DNA from: Lineus longissimus
Taxonomy: Eukaryota > Nemertea > Pilidiophora > Heteronemertea > Lineidae
Assembly (NCBI RefSeq): GCF_910592395.1
Contig: NC_088316.1
Location: forward strand, 4,776,001-4,840,000
Reading direction: 5' to 3'
DNA: 64,000 nucleotides
Below, piece after piece: positions 54,236 to 64,000 of the stretch. Each line of letters opens with the position of its first letter. The stretch's first letter is position 1. The notes below the pieces were generated by a model. It saw only the letters and a program-made list of their open reading frames with translations, was not told where the DNA came from and searched no databases. The translations under genes and the position numbers were made by a program.

Positions 54236-57200
54236 AAGATGTAATATTTATTATTGCTCGTTTATGGTTTCATTGCGTTTACTACAATGCAGACCGCGCT
54301 TTACTCCGTTTTTCAAAAGGTACAGTCGTGGCCAAAATAACATTCGATGCTTTATTTTCGAGCAAATTTCACGAATCAATAGTGTTTTCAGGCGATAGGC
54401 GACTTCCTTGCACGCCAAATATCAATACATTGATCTCTTACATTGTTTGAAATCTGCAAAATTGCATTCTTATATGCCAGCATTTTAACATAATGCTTTT
54501 ACGTGCCAAAACGCTGTGCCAGCCAAGATTTTATGGCGTCACAGAGTGTCATCGCTCAGTTGTAGAGTGGAGCACGACAAACTGCTATTCTGGAAATTGC
54601 TTACATGCATTTCAAGCCTTTGAACAAAGTAAATATTCAATTACACGCATATTTGGCTCGAGAAAGGAAGTCATCTGTCAATCAAAAACTCGTTTTGTGA
54701 AATTATGCTTAAAATGACGGAATAAGTTTGTTTACGGCAGTACCTGGGGAATTAAGGAGTAGGTTGGTAAGAATTGGCAATATAAAGCTACAGTTTGCCA
54801 TCATCAATGGCTTGAACATACAAGTGCTGCAGGCTTTGTCATTTGAGCCCTTCGATTCGTTCAGGATGCAGCCATACTCCTGTCAAATAAAGGTGCTGCA
54901 AACTTTTCATTTAGGTCTAATAGAAACAGCTATTTTCATGGTTTGATTAATTAGGCGTATACACTGTACAAAGGACGAAAACTGGAAATAACAATTCGGA
55001 TTTTTTTCCTTTTTATCTTCTCAGGTTAGTTTGCCCTCATTGATGTAAATTACTAAATGTCGCTCTAGCACTGTTATTTTATCTTACATGTAGTTTCATC
55101 TTTTGGTTTTCTATATTTTTTGACCATGGAGCTTAGGATAATGTTAACTGCCAAATTTTCTCGAGCACTTATTTTCGAGAATTTCATAATAAACGATACT
55201 CAAAAATGAAATGGCAAACGTAATTGTTATACATGTACGAATAACGGAAAGAAATTTCGTATGCTTACGAAACCTGCCTATTACTGAGTGTCGCATCACA
55301 CACAAACGCTGATAACGAATTAGAAATTATATGTAAAATATTTGTAATCGAACACAGGTAACACGTGATGAAAACAGCATTTTGTTTACGTAAATCGTAA
55401 TTTGTGAGTAACGCGGAGACTCACCATTACTCTATTATCTTATCTTTGGCACTTATTCCAGGCATATTTAGGAGGGCGCTGTCCCACTTCGCCCCGATGG
55501 AGCAGTACTTTGCCCCTTTTCCCCCAAATGCGCCCCGCCGCCTATCATAAGTCATGTTTTATTTCCAACGTTCTGACCTATAATCAACGGTTAAAAAGTG
55601 TTTTTATGATGACTTTTTTGGGTTCTATCAGTCTTTTTTTATTCTTCAACACAGTCAAAGTTGGTTGGTTTTCCAAATCTGGTCACGCGATTTTCGACCA
55701 TTAATTTTGCTGCCAAAACCATCAAAAGATTAAAATACCCTCCCCATGGTAGAAGCACTAATATTTGCAGCTGCTTCAGATTTGATTGAGAATTGACGTG
55801 ACGCAAGTATTAAAAACAATTTCTAGACTTATAATTTACTTTTCGTGAAAGTGGTCAACTCCAATTCAGCATGTTCAGTGACAAATGACGCGGCGTTGCC
55901 CTGATAACGATATCGGAGTGTAAAAAAAGCAGATAGAAAGTTGAGCATCATCAAGTCTGAGCATTCTCAGTGCGATTACGTCTAAGCCGACAAAGATGGA
56001 TAGCATTTTTCATCGTACATAATAACAACTCGCATGATTTGGTTGACATCAACATGATATGCAGGGTGTTCCACTCTTTTCCTGCATAGTCTGGCAACAC
56101 TAGCCTCCAAAATGACGGAACAACTTTGTTCACAGACGTTTTATGTCTTTATTTACTTCGTGTACGGTCAGTCATAGTTGTCGGTAAGGATCTGGCCAGG
56201 GATTCTGTCTGGTATCCGCGGGAACGCGGACGAATGGAACACCTGAGTTGCGTTTCAAACTTGGGTGTGGGGGAGGCCCTCATCACCAAGAAAATGTTTA
56301 AACTACATTATCGTTTTATATGCTCTCTTGGATGAGTTGCGATATTGTTGTACAGGGATTATAGCCCCCGGCCCATCCGATCATGCGATGGCCATCTTTA
56401 ACGGAAATTATCTTAGCTTTGTGATCTGCTGTGATTATTTGAATTTCAGCCGAAGAGACCATTGCCGTCTGCATTGTAGAATATCAAGTAAGGCAACAGA
56501 AAGGTTAAACGTCTGGCCACTGCTGAATGATTTCAACTGCGGAGAGGTGCGATGCAGACATGAGTACATCCTTTTGATACGTTTGCTTTCAGTTATATGT
56601 CTAATTCAGCGTTTGCTATTTCGGACTGCTGTTGATCAATTACACCCGTGGAGGCCTGTTTCGGTCATTCGCATTACAAGTGAAAATATTAATCGCATGC
56701 ACCAATATCATACCGATGCATTCTCGTGGATCACGCACCCAGTATAAAAGCTACAAAGACCTGCAGGCCAGTGTAACATTTTTGAGTGTTTTCGTTGCCG
56801 AGTGTCTCCCTCATTCTATGTTTATGAAAGCTGAAGGACTCATGGTCTCTCTAGCTATGATAATTATGAAAACAATGAAATAATATAGAGAACATCAAAA
56901 ATACTACACCGGGTACTTTTTTGCGGTTCGGGATATTTCTAAGGATTATATGCTGAAGAGGGGTCTGTCTGACCCTCAATTGTGTTGATGGAAATGAAAA
57001 AGGTCACAAGCCCGTCCAAAACTGCGTTGGCTAGGTCGGTGTTTCCAAAAAATAAATTTCCTCGGCACGTTTAGTGCATTTCAAAACCAGTGTTTGCCCA
57101 CTGTGATCATTATTCATCAGACATACACGAATATATCATAAAACTACGAAATATTGCTTCTTTGTTTACTTTGCTCATAGAAAGTTTGTCCAAAACGCTA

Positions 57201-57394
57201 CTGGCTCGTTTGATAGAGTGGGAACAATATTTGTCAATTTGTTACAATGATACATGACTGTATACTGTATAATCTGCCGATCTCGTGTTAGCCGTATTTG
57301 CCTCACGCATGACCAATAAAACTTAGTTAATCGATCACCAGCGGTGATGATAATCAGTGCGGTAATAAATTTACAGGAAACCACCAGTTATGCG
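54236..57394. other. 3-kb unique stretch, no gene seen
   Basis: The frame at 56265-56747 (plus, 160 codons) is not ATG-started in a convincing context and has no motif I recognise. No repeats. Confidence 0.35.
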
Positions 57395-57590
57395 CCTCCT
57401 TATTTTGGGGATTCGCGAACTAATATTTCTAACATGAATAAAAATTTCACGACTTATACTTTGTCTTTCGGTTATTCCAATGAAAATAAACATTTCGCGA
57501 TTTCTATTTTTTGCGGGTCATGATTATTTGCGAGTTCCAGGAAAATAAAAGCGCCCGCAAAAATTATGAGGTTTGCAGGACTGGTATTAC
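57395..57590. repeat. AATTCGCGAAATTT-rich repeat, copy 3
   Basis: Several TTTCGCGA, TTTTTTGCGGGTC and GCGCCCGCAAAAATTATG blocks occur in AT-rich DNA. It is the longest of the three blocks of this type and may be two adjacent units. Confidence 0.5.
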
Positions 57591-58439
57591 TTCTCTCGTG
57601 CAGCCCGCGCATGCTAAGTAACACACGAACCATTTCTCATTAAATATTTTTCATAAGTCAAAAGAAATAGCACTCTCATGGGGTTTCTGTTTGGAATACT
57701 TTATCAAATAGTATTGTTTAATTCGAATACAAAATTACGCAGACTTTATTTGGAATCAGATGTGTGTGTGTCGTGATATTATTGCATGAAAAACATTGCT
57801 TTTACGTAACGACGTGTCTGATAAAACTACATTTTGATCACAATGGGGAAATATATTCGGGCTTTGAATCTTACCAGAAAGAACAGCAGATATTGAAACA
57901 GCTTCCCAGCACTTTTCGACTGGCGTGTGACTTACTGGTATTCCGTTGTTGTTTTTTTAAACACGCTCGAAGGTATAAAAGGTTCGGGCCGTAGATTTTC
58001 AGCATGGCATCTTTTAAAATCCGTCGTATGGTTATAAAATGCCCTTTCAGGATATTTGCAGCATGATACCAAACAGGAGGTATTACAATTGGTTCCTGCC
58101 GAGCAGATTCGAAGTGATCGAGAGCTCCAATAAGAGTTGTTTGGGAGACAACCAATACTATCAATGAGGCATCCGTTTCCAAAACACCTACGTTAACATT
58201 GAAATGGCATTATTAGACTGGTTTTCTTTAGTGCTTCCATTGCATCAACCCACACGGTTATGGACACCAAAACCGCTGTAACAAAAATGAGGAGCAATGT
58301 AAAATACACAGAAAAATAATTACTTCCAACATTCATGGTGACTTTGAATTTTATATCAACATGATATTTAATCATTTTCTTGTAAATCATGCTTTCTTAC
58401 TGATTCAGAATGAAAAAAGAAAAAAAATGTCTTCTGATC
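57591..58439. other. unique stretch, no gene seen
   Basis: No recognised feature. Confidence 0.4.
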
Positions 58440-58710
58440 ACTCAGCTTTTCAATTCTCCCTTCAAAAGGAGTAATAATTATAACTTCAATTAAAGCTCGG
58501 GTCCAATTATTGAACTTCCAACCCAGTCTATCAGCTCATCAATGAAATTTCCCTGCAATACCCCTTATCCAGTTAAATAATCCTAAATTTGATTCGGTTT
58601 CCAAGCGAGCTCGAAAAGAGATGAGTCAAATGCTAATGATTATCTGATGAGAAACGTAATTTCCATCCACCTGAAAACGCGATCCCAGTAATTCAACGCG
58701 AAACATGCAA
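58440..58710. promoter_or_regulatory. candidate enhancer, homeodomain-site-dense
   Basis: Dense sites occur in repeat-free DNA: TAATAATTATAA (58472), CAATTAAAG (58488), CAATTATTG (58504-58512), AP-1-like TGAGTCA (58622-58628), TGCTAATGATTATC and a CACCTG E-box (58668-58673). It has no coding frame. Clustering of different developmental sites within 200 bp is suggestive but not proof. Confidence 0.25.
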
Positions 58711-59542
58711 AAAACTTGAAAAATCGTCCTTATTTGTCACATCGTGTTTGCGGTCACATTATAGAAATTGCGTTGACACCAGTGCTTGGCGGCGTGGAAG
58801 ATAACGTTACCCATTGGAATGAACAACTTTTTATACAAGTATTTAATCTTTCATGTTCATTCAAGTATTCTGGACAATGTTAATCCAGCCTTATACATAT
58901 CGTCTGAATGAGGTTGCGTGGCGTTTTGCTCTCAGCATAATTTCGAAATGTTTAGTTCCACGTTTCGGGACATAACTCTAGTAAGCCGTAAATCGTTCAA
59001 ATGGTACTTTATGCGCTGACTTATTCATTTGTGATAAAAAGTCACCTCTCATCCATCCCCTTTCATGCCCAATATGTTCTGTGTAATGGCCATGGCATGT
59101 CATATTTCACACGAACGACTTTTTGTAATGAATATGTAATGCGTTTTATGAGGTATGCAATCTTTTTAGAGCGACATCATGTTGGAAGCAAGATTATCAC
59201 GGGTAAGAGCATCTGGATATGCATTGTACAGTGTGTTAATTGATAGTGATGCTAGTTTTAAAATTGAATAAGTATTTCTTAAAATGATCTTTTCCAAAAA
59301 TGGTGTGTTGCAATGACAGCAGGTATAGTAGTGATAGGATTTTAAAATGTTCCCGGGTTCATCCATAGTGATCGATCGGGAAGCATTTGGAAAAAAAATA
59401 TGTAACCTTTGTAAGACGCCTTGATACATGCTAAAAAGGACTCCAAACAATAAACAAAAATATAAAATGATGTTCGAAATGAGCAGAGGGGACACTGTTT
59501 ATCAAACCGATTGCACATCAAGGGTATAGGTTACAAAATTGC
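58711..59542. other. unique stretch, no gene seen
   Basis: No recognised feature. Confidence 0.4.
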
Positions 59543-59722
59543 GATTGCGACATTGCACGTATTGCGGTTTGGTTATTTAACGCGCCACTGCACATCCTTA
59601 CACACAAACAAAGCGTTTAGTGCTGCGATTATCCATGCACCGTGCGATTTATGGAATGCAATTTAAGAAAAGTCGCGTCCAGTGAATACCTACCGTTATT
59701 GGCTGGTGATTATGTTGATAAT
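59543..59722 (+). repeat. ~180-bp direct repeat, copy 1
   Basis: It matches 60187-60364 throughout: GATTGCGACA, GGTTATTTAACGCGCCACTG, ACATCCTTACACACAAACAA, AGCGTTTA, CCATGCACCGTGCGATTTAT, GGAATGC and CAGTGAATACCT. It has no frame. Related fragments are at ~29778 and 60541-60685. Confidence 0.8.
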
Positions 59723-60093
59723 CGCCTACGATTACGTAATATTTGTGTATGACGTCATCAATTTTTGCAGCAACGTCATCAGCCCTGAAATCGTCTGCGG
59801 CATATTCGGTTCGTTTCTACGACGATGGCGGCTAATCCTCGTAAGTGATAAAAGATCATCGAGAACGTCAATTTCATGCACTTCCAAAGTATCCTGGGTC
59901 ACGTTTTTCACAAACAATATATTTTGACTGTGCACACCAGACGTAGGACCTGCAAATTTCATGGCCAAAGCTGTTTTAGACCGTCACGACTGCAATGAAA
60001 TAGGAATGCAAATTCGCTCTGTTCGTGAGCCGTGGGTTTCTCGAATGACATCAAGAGTATTTTTGCGGAACTGAATTTAGCTGCTTCTCGACG

Positions 60094-60153
60094 CGATTAC
60101 GATTACGATTACGTTTTCCGAAATCGTAATCGTAATCGTAATCGTAATCGTAG
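60094..60153. repeat. inverted hexanucleotide microsatellite
   Basis: About three CGATTA units, a short GTTTTCCGAA spacer and about five CGTAAT units (the inverse hexamer) form a hairpin-capable palindrome. It lies between the two 180-bp direct repeats. Confidence 0.85.
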
Positions 60154-60186
60154 GCGGTGCGGAACCTCCCTTAGAAATAAGAATCC

Positions 60187-60364
60187 GATTGCGACAACGC
60201 ACGCATTACGGTTGGGTTATTTAACGCGCCACTGAACATCCTTACACACAAACAAAGCGTTTAAAGCTGCGATTGCCCATGCACCGTGCGATTTATGGAA
60301 TGCGTTTTAAGGAAAATCGCGTTCAGTGAATACCTCCCTTATTGGCTAGTGATTATGCTGATAA
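60187..60364 (+). repeat. ~180-bp direct repeat, copy 2
   Basis: Second copy of 59543-59722, 644 bp downstream, with scattered substitutions. Its end is duplicated locally (60332-60429). Confidence 0.8.
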
Positions 60365-60429
60365 TAGTAATAAGATTAATACCTCCCTTATTGGCTAGTG
60401 ATTATGCTGATAATAGTAATAAGATTAAT
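60332..60429. repeat. perfect 49-bp tandem duplication
   Basis: The block from ACCTCCCTTATTGGCTAGTG to AGTAATAAGATTAAT occurs twice in succession with no visible difference. It is the end of direct-repeat copy 2 plus flank, so it post-dates that copy. Confidence 0.9.
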
Positions 60430-60540
60430 AGGTTTGTTAAGTGGCCATAATGATACTACAATTGACTCTCCTAACGTGAGATTTGGTAGCGCATGTATCC
60501 ATTCGGATACGTCGCCTTTTTGGTAAATGCATTTTTAACA

Positions 60541-60685
60541 ATGCACGCGTTGTTATTTTCCGCCTCGCTGAAATGAAATAGACCCAAACAGCTTTTGCCT
60601 TGCATTGTCGCATGTGCTCTGCAATTCATGCGCTAAGCAATTCAAGCAAAATCGCATTCAGTGGATCCGGAAACTTTCCCTAACT
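60541..60685 (+). repeat. diverged relative of the 59.5-kb repeat
   Basis: GCACGCGTTGTTATTTTCCG, TGCATTGTCGCATG and AAAATCGCATTCAGTGGATC keep the order GCACGC, GTTATTT and TCGC-TTCAGTG seen in the 180-bp copies. Identity is low. Confidence 0.35.
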
Positions 60686-63350
60686 TTGTAGGCGGATACT
60701 GTACTCACGTAGGAATACAATGTAACCTGCGAGAATAATGAAAATGTTATTCAACTTTGAAACTAGCATCACTATTAGCATACACCGTGTATGTGTAAAT
60801 TTCAAATAGCTATACTGCCAGCGTGAACCCGAATGTGAGTTTTCCGTTTCGGTCAATAAAGCCATTTCAGTGGAGTTTGTACGATGCCTTAGTGCCTTAC
60901 ATCCCATTGGTTGTGTAATTACGGATGCCTCGCGCGATTAAAACCAATATTGACTTCAGTGAAAACCAACGATCATATCAAGTTGGGGTAGGGGTTCCAC
61001 TTTTTCCACTGAACACGAATCAGTTCTGCAATGACGCGTGCCCTGCGTGCAGTTGTAAAAAAAGGAACGGTTTCAGTGGAATTTTAAGCTCACACCGAAT
61101 ACGATTGCGAAATTGCCTCCGATACGGCTTTATTCCGCCGCTTTGGCTTCGCGATGTCGCATTTGCTGTGATACTCATGATGGATCATTCAGTGACCACT
61201 GGTAGGCCTACCCTCTCTCCTATCAAGGGATTGTAGCGATCATATACATCACCAAAATCTGATCTTTTGAGCCTGCATGGTACGGTTCCTCTTTATGGCT
61301 GCAAGTGGCCAATATATTTCACCATGGTGTACAGGTTAGGGTGTCTCGTAAAGGTAAACATTCATACATATATAAAGATTTATGAAATTCATTTGCGCAA
61401 GGGCGATTGGCGGCTGCAATCAAATATGAATAGTGATAGAATCAAGAGCAATTTATCACTGAGACCTTCAGCCTTGCTGCTATGTTGAGGTGGAAGGAGC
61501 AGCGATAAAAGTGATTTACTGGTCTTAGTATTCTTGTTAGGAGAAAGATCTATGCTACTTGGTGATGATACATCAAAAGGATTTGCATTTGATTTAGAAT
61601 AACTTGTCTAACTTTAACAATTTTCGAAACTTGTAGTTAAGCCGAGCGAATTTAATTGGGTTTCATACATTGGGCAAATTAAAAGTATGATAAATCCTTG
61701 CGTTTCCTTGCTTTAAATCTCAGGCGGCAACTAAATAGTTAGATAGATATAAGAAGCGATCTGACAAGACAGACGATAAGAAAAACAATGTATTTGTGTA
61801 AGACATACATGCACCGTGACTTAATGTCACCCATATTATTTTTACTTTAAATCATCCACAAACGTTTAGCTGCATGGCCTTTGGTTATTCTCTATTTTAA
61901 TTAGATGAAAACTTTAAAAGGTTAACGCGCACCGCTTGTGATTTAAATCGCTGTGACCTTCGATTACAATTGCTGCTGCATGTCTGCGGGTAAATTGCAG
62001 TGGTTTCAATGTGATTGCGGGTCGCTGCGATCACCGCTTCTATATAGCAGGCCACCGAAAACCTTGCTTGGACCCCACAGCGATGATACATGTTTAGAGT
62101 TGAGTAATGTATTAATCAGAATATTTGCTACCATGCAATCTGGTATCCAGCCGGTGCACAACTACATACGACAATGCCCGTTATAGCAGAATAAATCAAT
62201 CAGATTTGATATCAAGACTTGCCTACTCGAGTTAATAAGATGCATTTGTCTTAAATTATTGATTTTTCTACATTTCTACATTGAGTTCTTAGGCTGACGC
62301 TGCAATTAAAGCGAGGGTATTCGGATTACCTAGATGGATAGAGGCTTTTTTTTCTTGTGGTAGCTACGACATGCGACCTGCTACGACATGAACATATACT
62401 CCAAACTCACCGATCTAACACCGGTTCATTATCTCTGAGCATGATCGCCCCCAGCACAATGCGCATTGAATAAGCCAAGGCCCCTTCATACCTGACTGGA
62501 AAAAGTCGAGTTTGGAATTTTGAATTTCGAATCTCGAAATGAGCCTTCTACTTGTGAAACATGTCAGGCCTTGCTTCTGTTAATTGAGGCCTTCGACTGA
62601 ACGTTAGGAGCTATATGCTATATGAATATTCAAGAATTCATTATCATTTATTATAAATGTTGCCTGAATTTCAGTCTGCTGGAACTTTTCTTCAAAGTTG
62701 ATTCCAAATTTGACTATTAGATCCAATTAATCCAAATGTTCTTTTCTCGAGCTTTTTAAAGCATGAACCTGAACTACGCTACATGTCTTTACAGGGAAAC
62801 GTCTTATATAGTAGCAGTCCTCGCGCAATTGGAAACCAAGAGAAAGGGTATCCTAGCCTTCTCAAGATACTAGTCTGCCAAAGATGTATAGAAATGTCTC
62901 TCTGGTTAAGAATTCACATGACGTACTTGTCAGGGAAGACATATTATGGTTCGTGGGAATAGCGACAGGTCACCATTAATCAGGACCAATCACATCCCTT
63001 GATTATAGCATTGTCTCGTCATCTGATAAAAAGGGTTTCATATTTTCGAGCGATTTCGATTTGTCCTATGTCTTCACGGCCATTGTACTTTGCTAAGCAC
63101 CATGACATAGGTACATTTGCATCGAAATGTAAACGGCGACATTATTTAGCGGATCGCGAAAAAAGGAAATTAGATAATATGCCATGCTATACCCGCGAGC
63201 CATTACTGACCGAACAATTGACAGATGCGTGCTATGTCGGCAAACTGCCTAATGGAGGAAGTGACATTGTAACAGGAGCAAAATTATATTACCAAGTTGC
63301 CACAAAAATAGCAGACGCGAGGGTGCTTATCTGTAAAAAGCTGGGGATAT
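60686..63350. other. unique stretch, no gene seen
   Basis: Frames at 60925-61236 and 61953-62186 lack known motifs. From 62999 (plus) a frame stays open for 214 codons, but its second half is the tandem array below and its start is TTG. The first ~120 codons (to ~63360) show no domain I know. Confidence 0.35.
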
Positions 63351-63359
63351 CATGGCACA

Positions 63360-63880
63360 GTGGTAGACACCAGCAGCACATGCAACCTTTTCTAATGAAA
63401 CATGGAGAAACATTGAGAAACATGAAACATCGAGAAACCTTAAGGCCGGTTTACACATGCAACTTTTTAGGAGAAACACAGGAGAAACACAGTGGTAGAC
63501 ACCAGCAGCACGGTCTTAAGGCCGCTTTACACATGCAACCTTTTCCAATGAAACAAGGAGAAACATTGAGAAACATGAAACATCGAGAAACCTTAAGGCC
63601 GGTTTACACATGCAACTTTTTAGGAGAAACACATAGAAACTAAGAGAAACCTGACTGAAAGGCTATGTAATTTGAACCATGAAACCTGAAAGTTTCTTCA
63701 TGTTGCATGTGTGAACTGGTCAAGTGTAAACGTCCAAGGTAAAGGCCGCTTTACACATGCAACTTTTTCCAATGAAACATGGAGAAACATTGAGAAACAT
63801 GAAACATCGAGAAACCTTACCTTGGACGTTTACACAGTGAAACACTATGAAACACTCATATGCATTTGACTTGTCACTTT
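63360..63880. repeat. ~75/150-bp tandem and inverted repeat array
   Basis: GGCCGGTTTACACATGCAAC or GGCCGCTTTACACATGCAAC occurs at about 63443, 63518, 63593 and 63741 (spacing 75, 75, 148). Alternating units read CTTTTCCAATGAAACA-GGAG, AAACATTGAGAAACATG, and TTTTAGGAGAAACACA, AGTGGTAGACACCAGCAGCA. GTGTAAACGTCCAAGGTAA (63723) and its inverse at ~63814 add a palindrome. It is probably a nested or expanded TIR element. The window ends while related GAAAC-rich sequence continues. Confidence 0.75.
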
Positions 63881-64000
63881 TAGCCATTTTGCCATTTTGG
63901 ATACGGAGTAAAAATCACATGACTTTTTATTACAGTCTGATTGGCCACAGAGTTAAAATGTAATCGACACTTGTAGAAACTTGATGAAACCTGTCCAGAA

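Noticed and set aside
56265-56747. 160-codon plus-strand frame as a gene
   Set aside because: No known motif, Cys/Ile/Leu-rich random-looking composition, no supporting splice signals or homology that I can see.
62999-63643. 214-codon open frame near the right end
   Set aside because: The second half is a tandem repeat with periods divisible by three, the start is TTG, and the first half has no recognisable domain.

Overview
The window looks like non-coding genomic DNA from an animal, most likely a marine invertebrate. Nothing in it suggests a bacterium or phage: there are no operons, no Shine-Dalgarno spacing and no long continuous genes. The DNA is AT-rich and crowded with short palindromic and inverted-repeat DNA transposons, long-period tandem arrays and a tRNA-derived SINE. 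The palindrome TACATGTA is strongly over-represented, as I recall it being in molluscs, brachiopods, hemichordates and related animals. I cannot name the species. No conserved cellular gene is recognisable. The only open frame I support as protein-like is a 208-codon minus-strand frame (6607 to 5981) with a strong Kozak start, probably encoded by a transposable element.

Layout. 0.5-1.4 kb is an old long palindrome. 2.3-3.3 kb is a clear foldback element (2332-3296) with a CGTAAT target duplication and 21-bp tandem repeats inside its arms. 4.3-5.1 kb and 7.6-9.1 kb pair the same two repeat families, a TIR element and a ~71-bp tandem array. 5.2-7.2 kb holds the 208-codon frame and a dispersed repeat carrying YY1-like motifs. 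9.3-10.7 kb is bounded by palindromic ends of a transposon-like type. 12.06-13.23 kb is a near-perfect palindromic element with ~450-bp arms, bounded by TTAA. 14.0-14.9 kb is a second copy of the 6.8-7.2 kb repeat, split by a nested TIR element. 15.3-15.9 kb is an inverted repeat with a G17 run. 20.8-21.7 kb and 22.6-25.9 kb are degenerate long-period arrays; the second was later invaded by a TTAA element and a tRNA-derived SINE.

The right half. 26.8-28.2 kb and 38.1-39.0 kb hold two opposite copies of one ~0.85-kb repeat with a 27-bp-stem hairpin near one end. 34.1 kb is another TTAA-bounded MITE. 35.4-35.7 kb is a perfect 161-bp tandem duplication. 36.66-37.02 kb is a foldback element with a perfect 9-bp target duplication. 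40.8-41.55 kb is a degenerate tandem array. 47.1-47.8 kb has two TIR elements. 48.7-50.4 kb is a large inverted duplication. 53.84 kb carries a hammerhead-ribozyme-like core. 59.5-60.7 kb is a cluster of direct repeats with a hexamer palindrome. 63.4 kb to the end is a ~75/150-bp tandem array.

Between these lie long unique stretches (about 28.3-33.9, 41.6-46.7, 50.6-53.6, 55.3-59.5 and 60.7-63.3 kb) with no recognisable exon. Two of the unique pieces (37.44-37.9 and 58.44-58.7 kb) are dense in homeodomain/TCF/AP-1-like sites and could be enhancers. All family names here rest on pattern reading and memory; no search was run.
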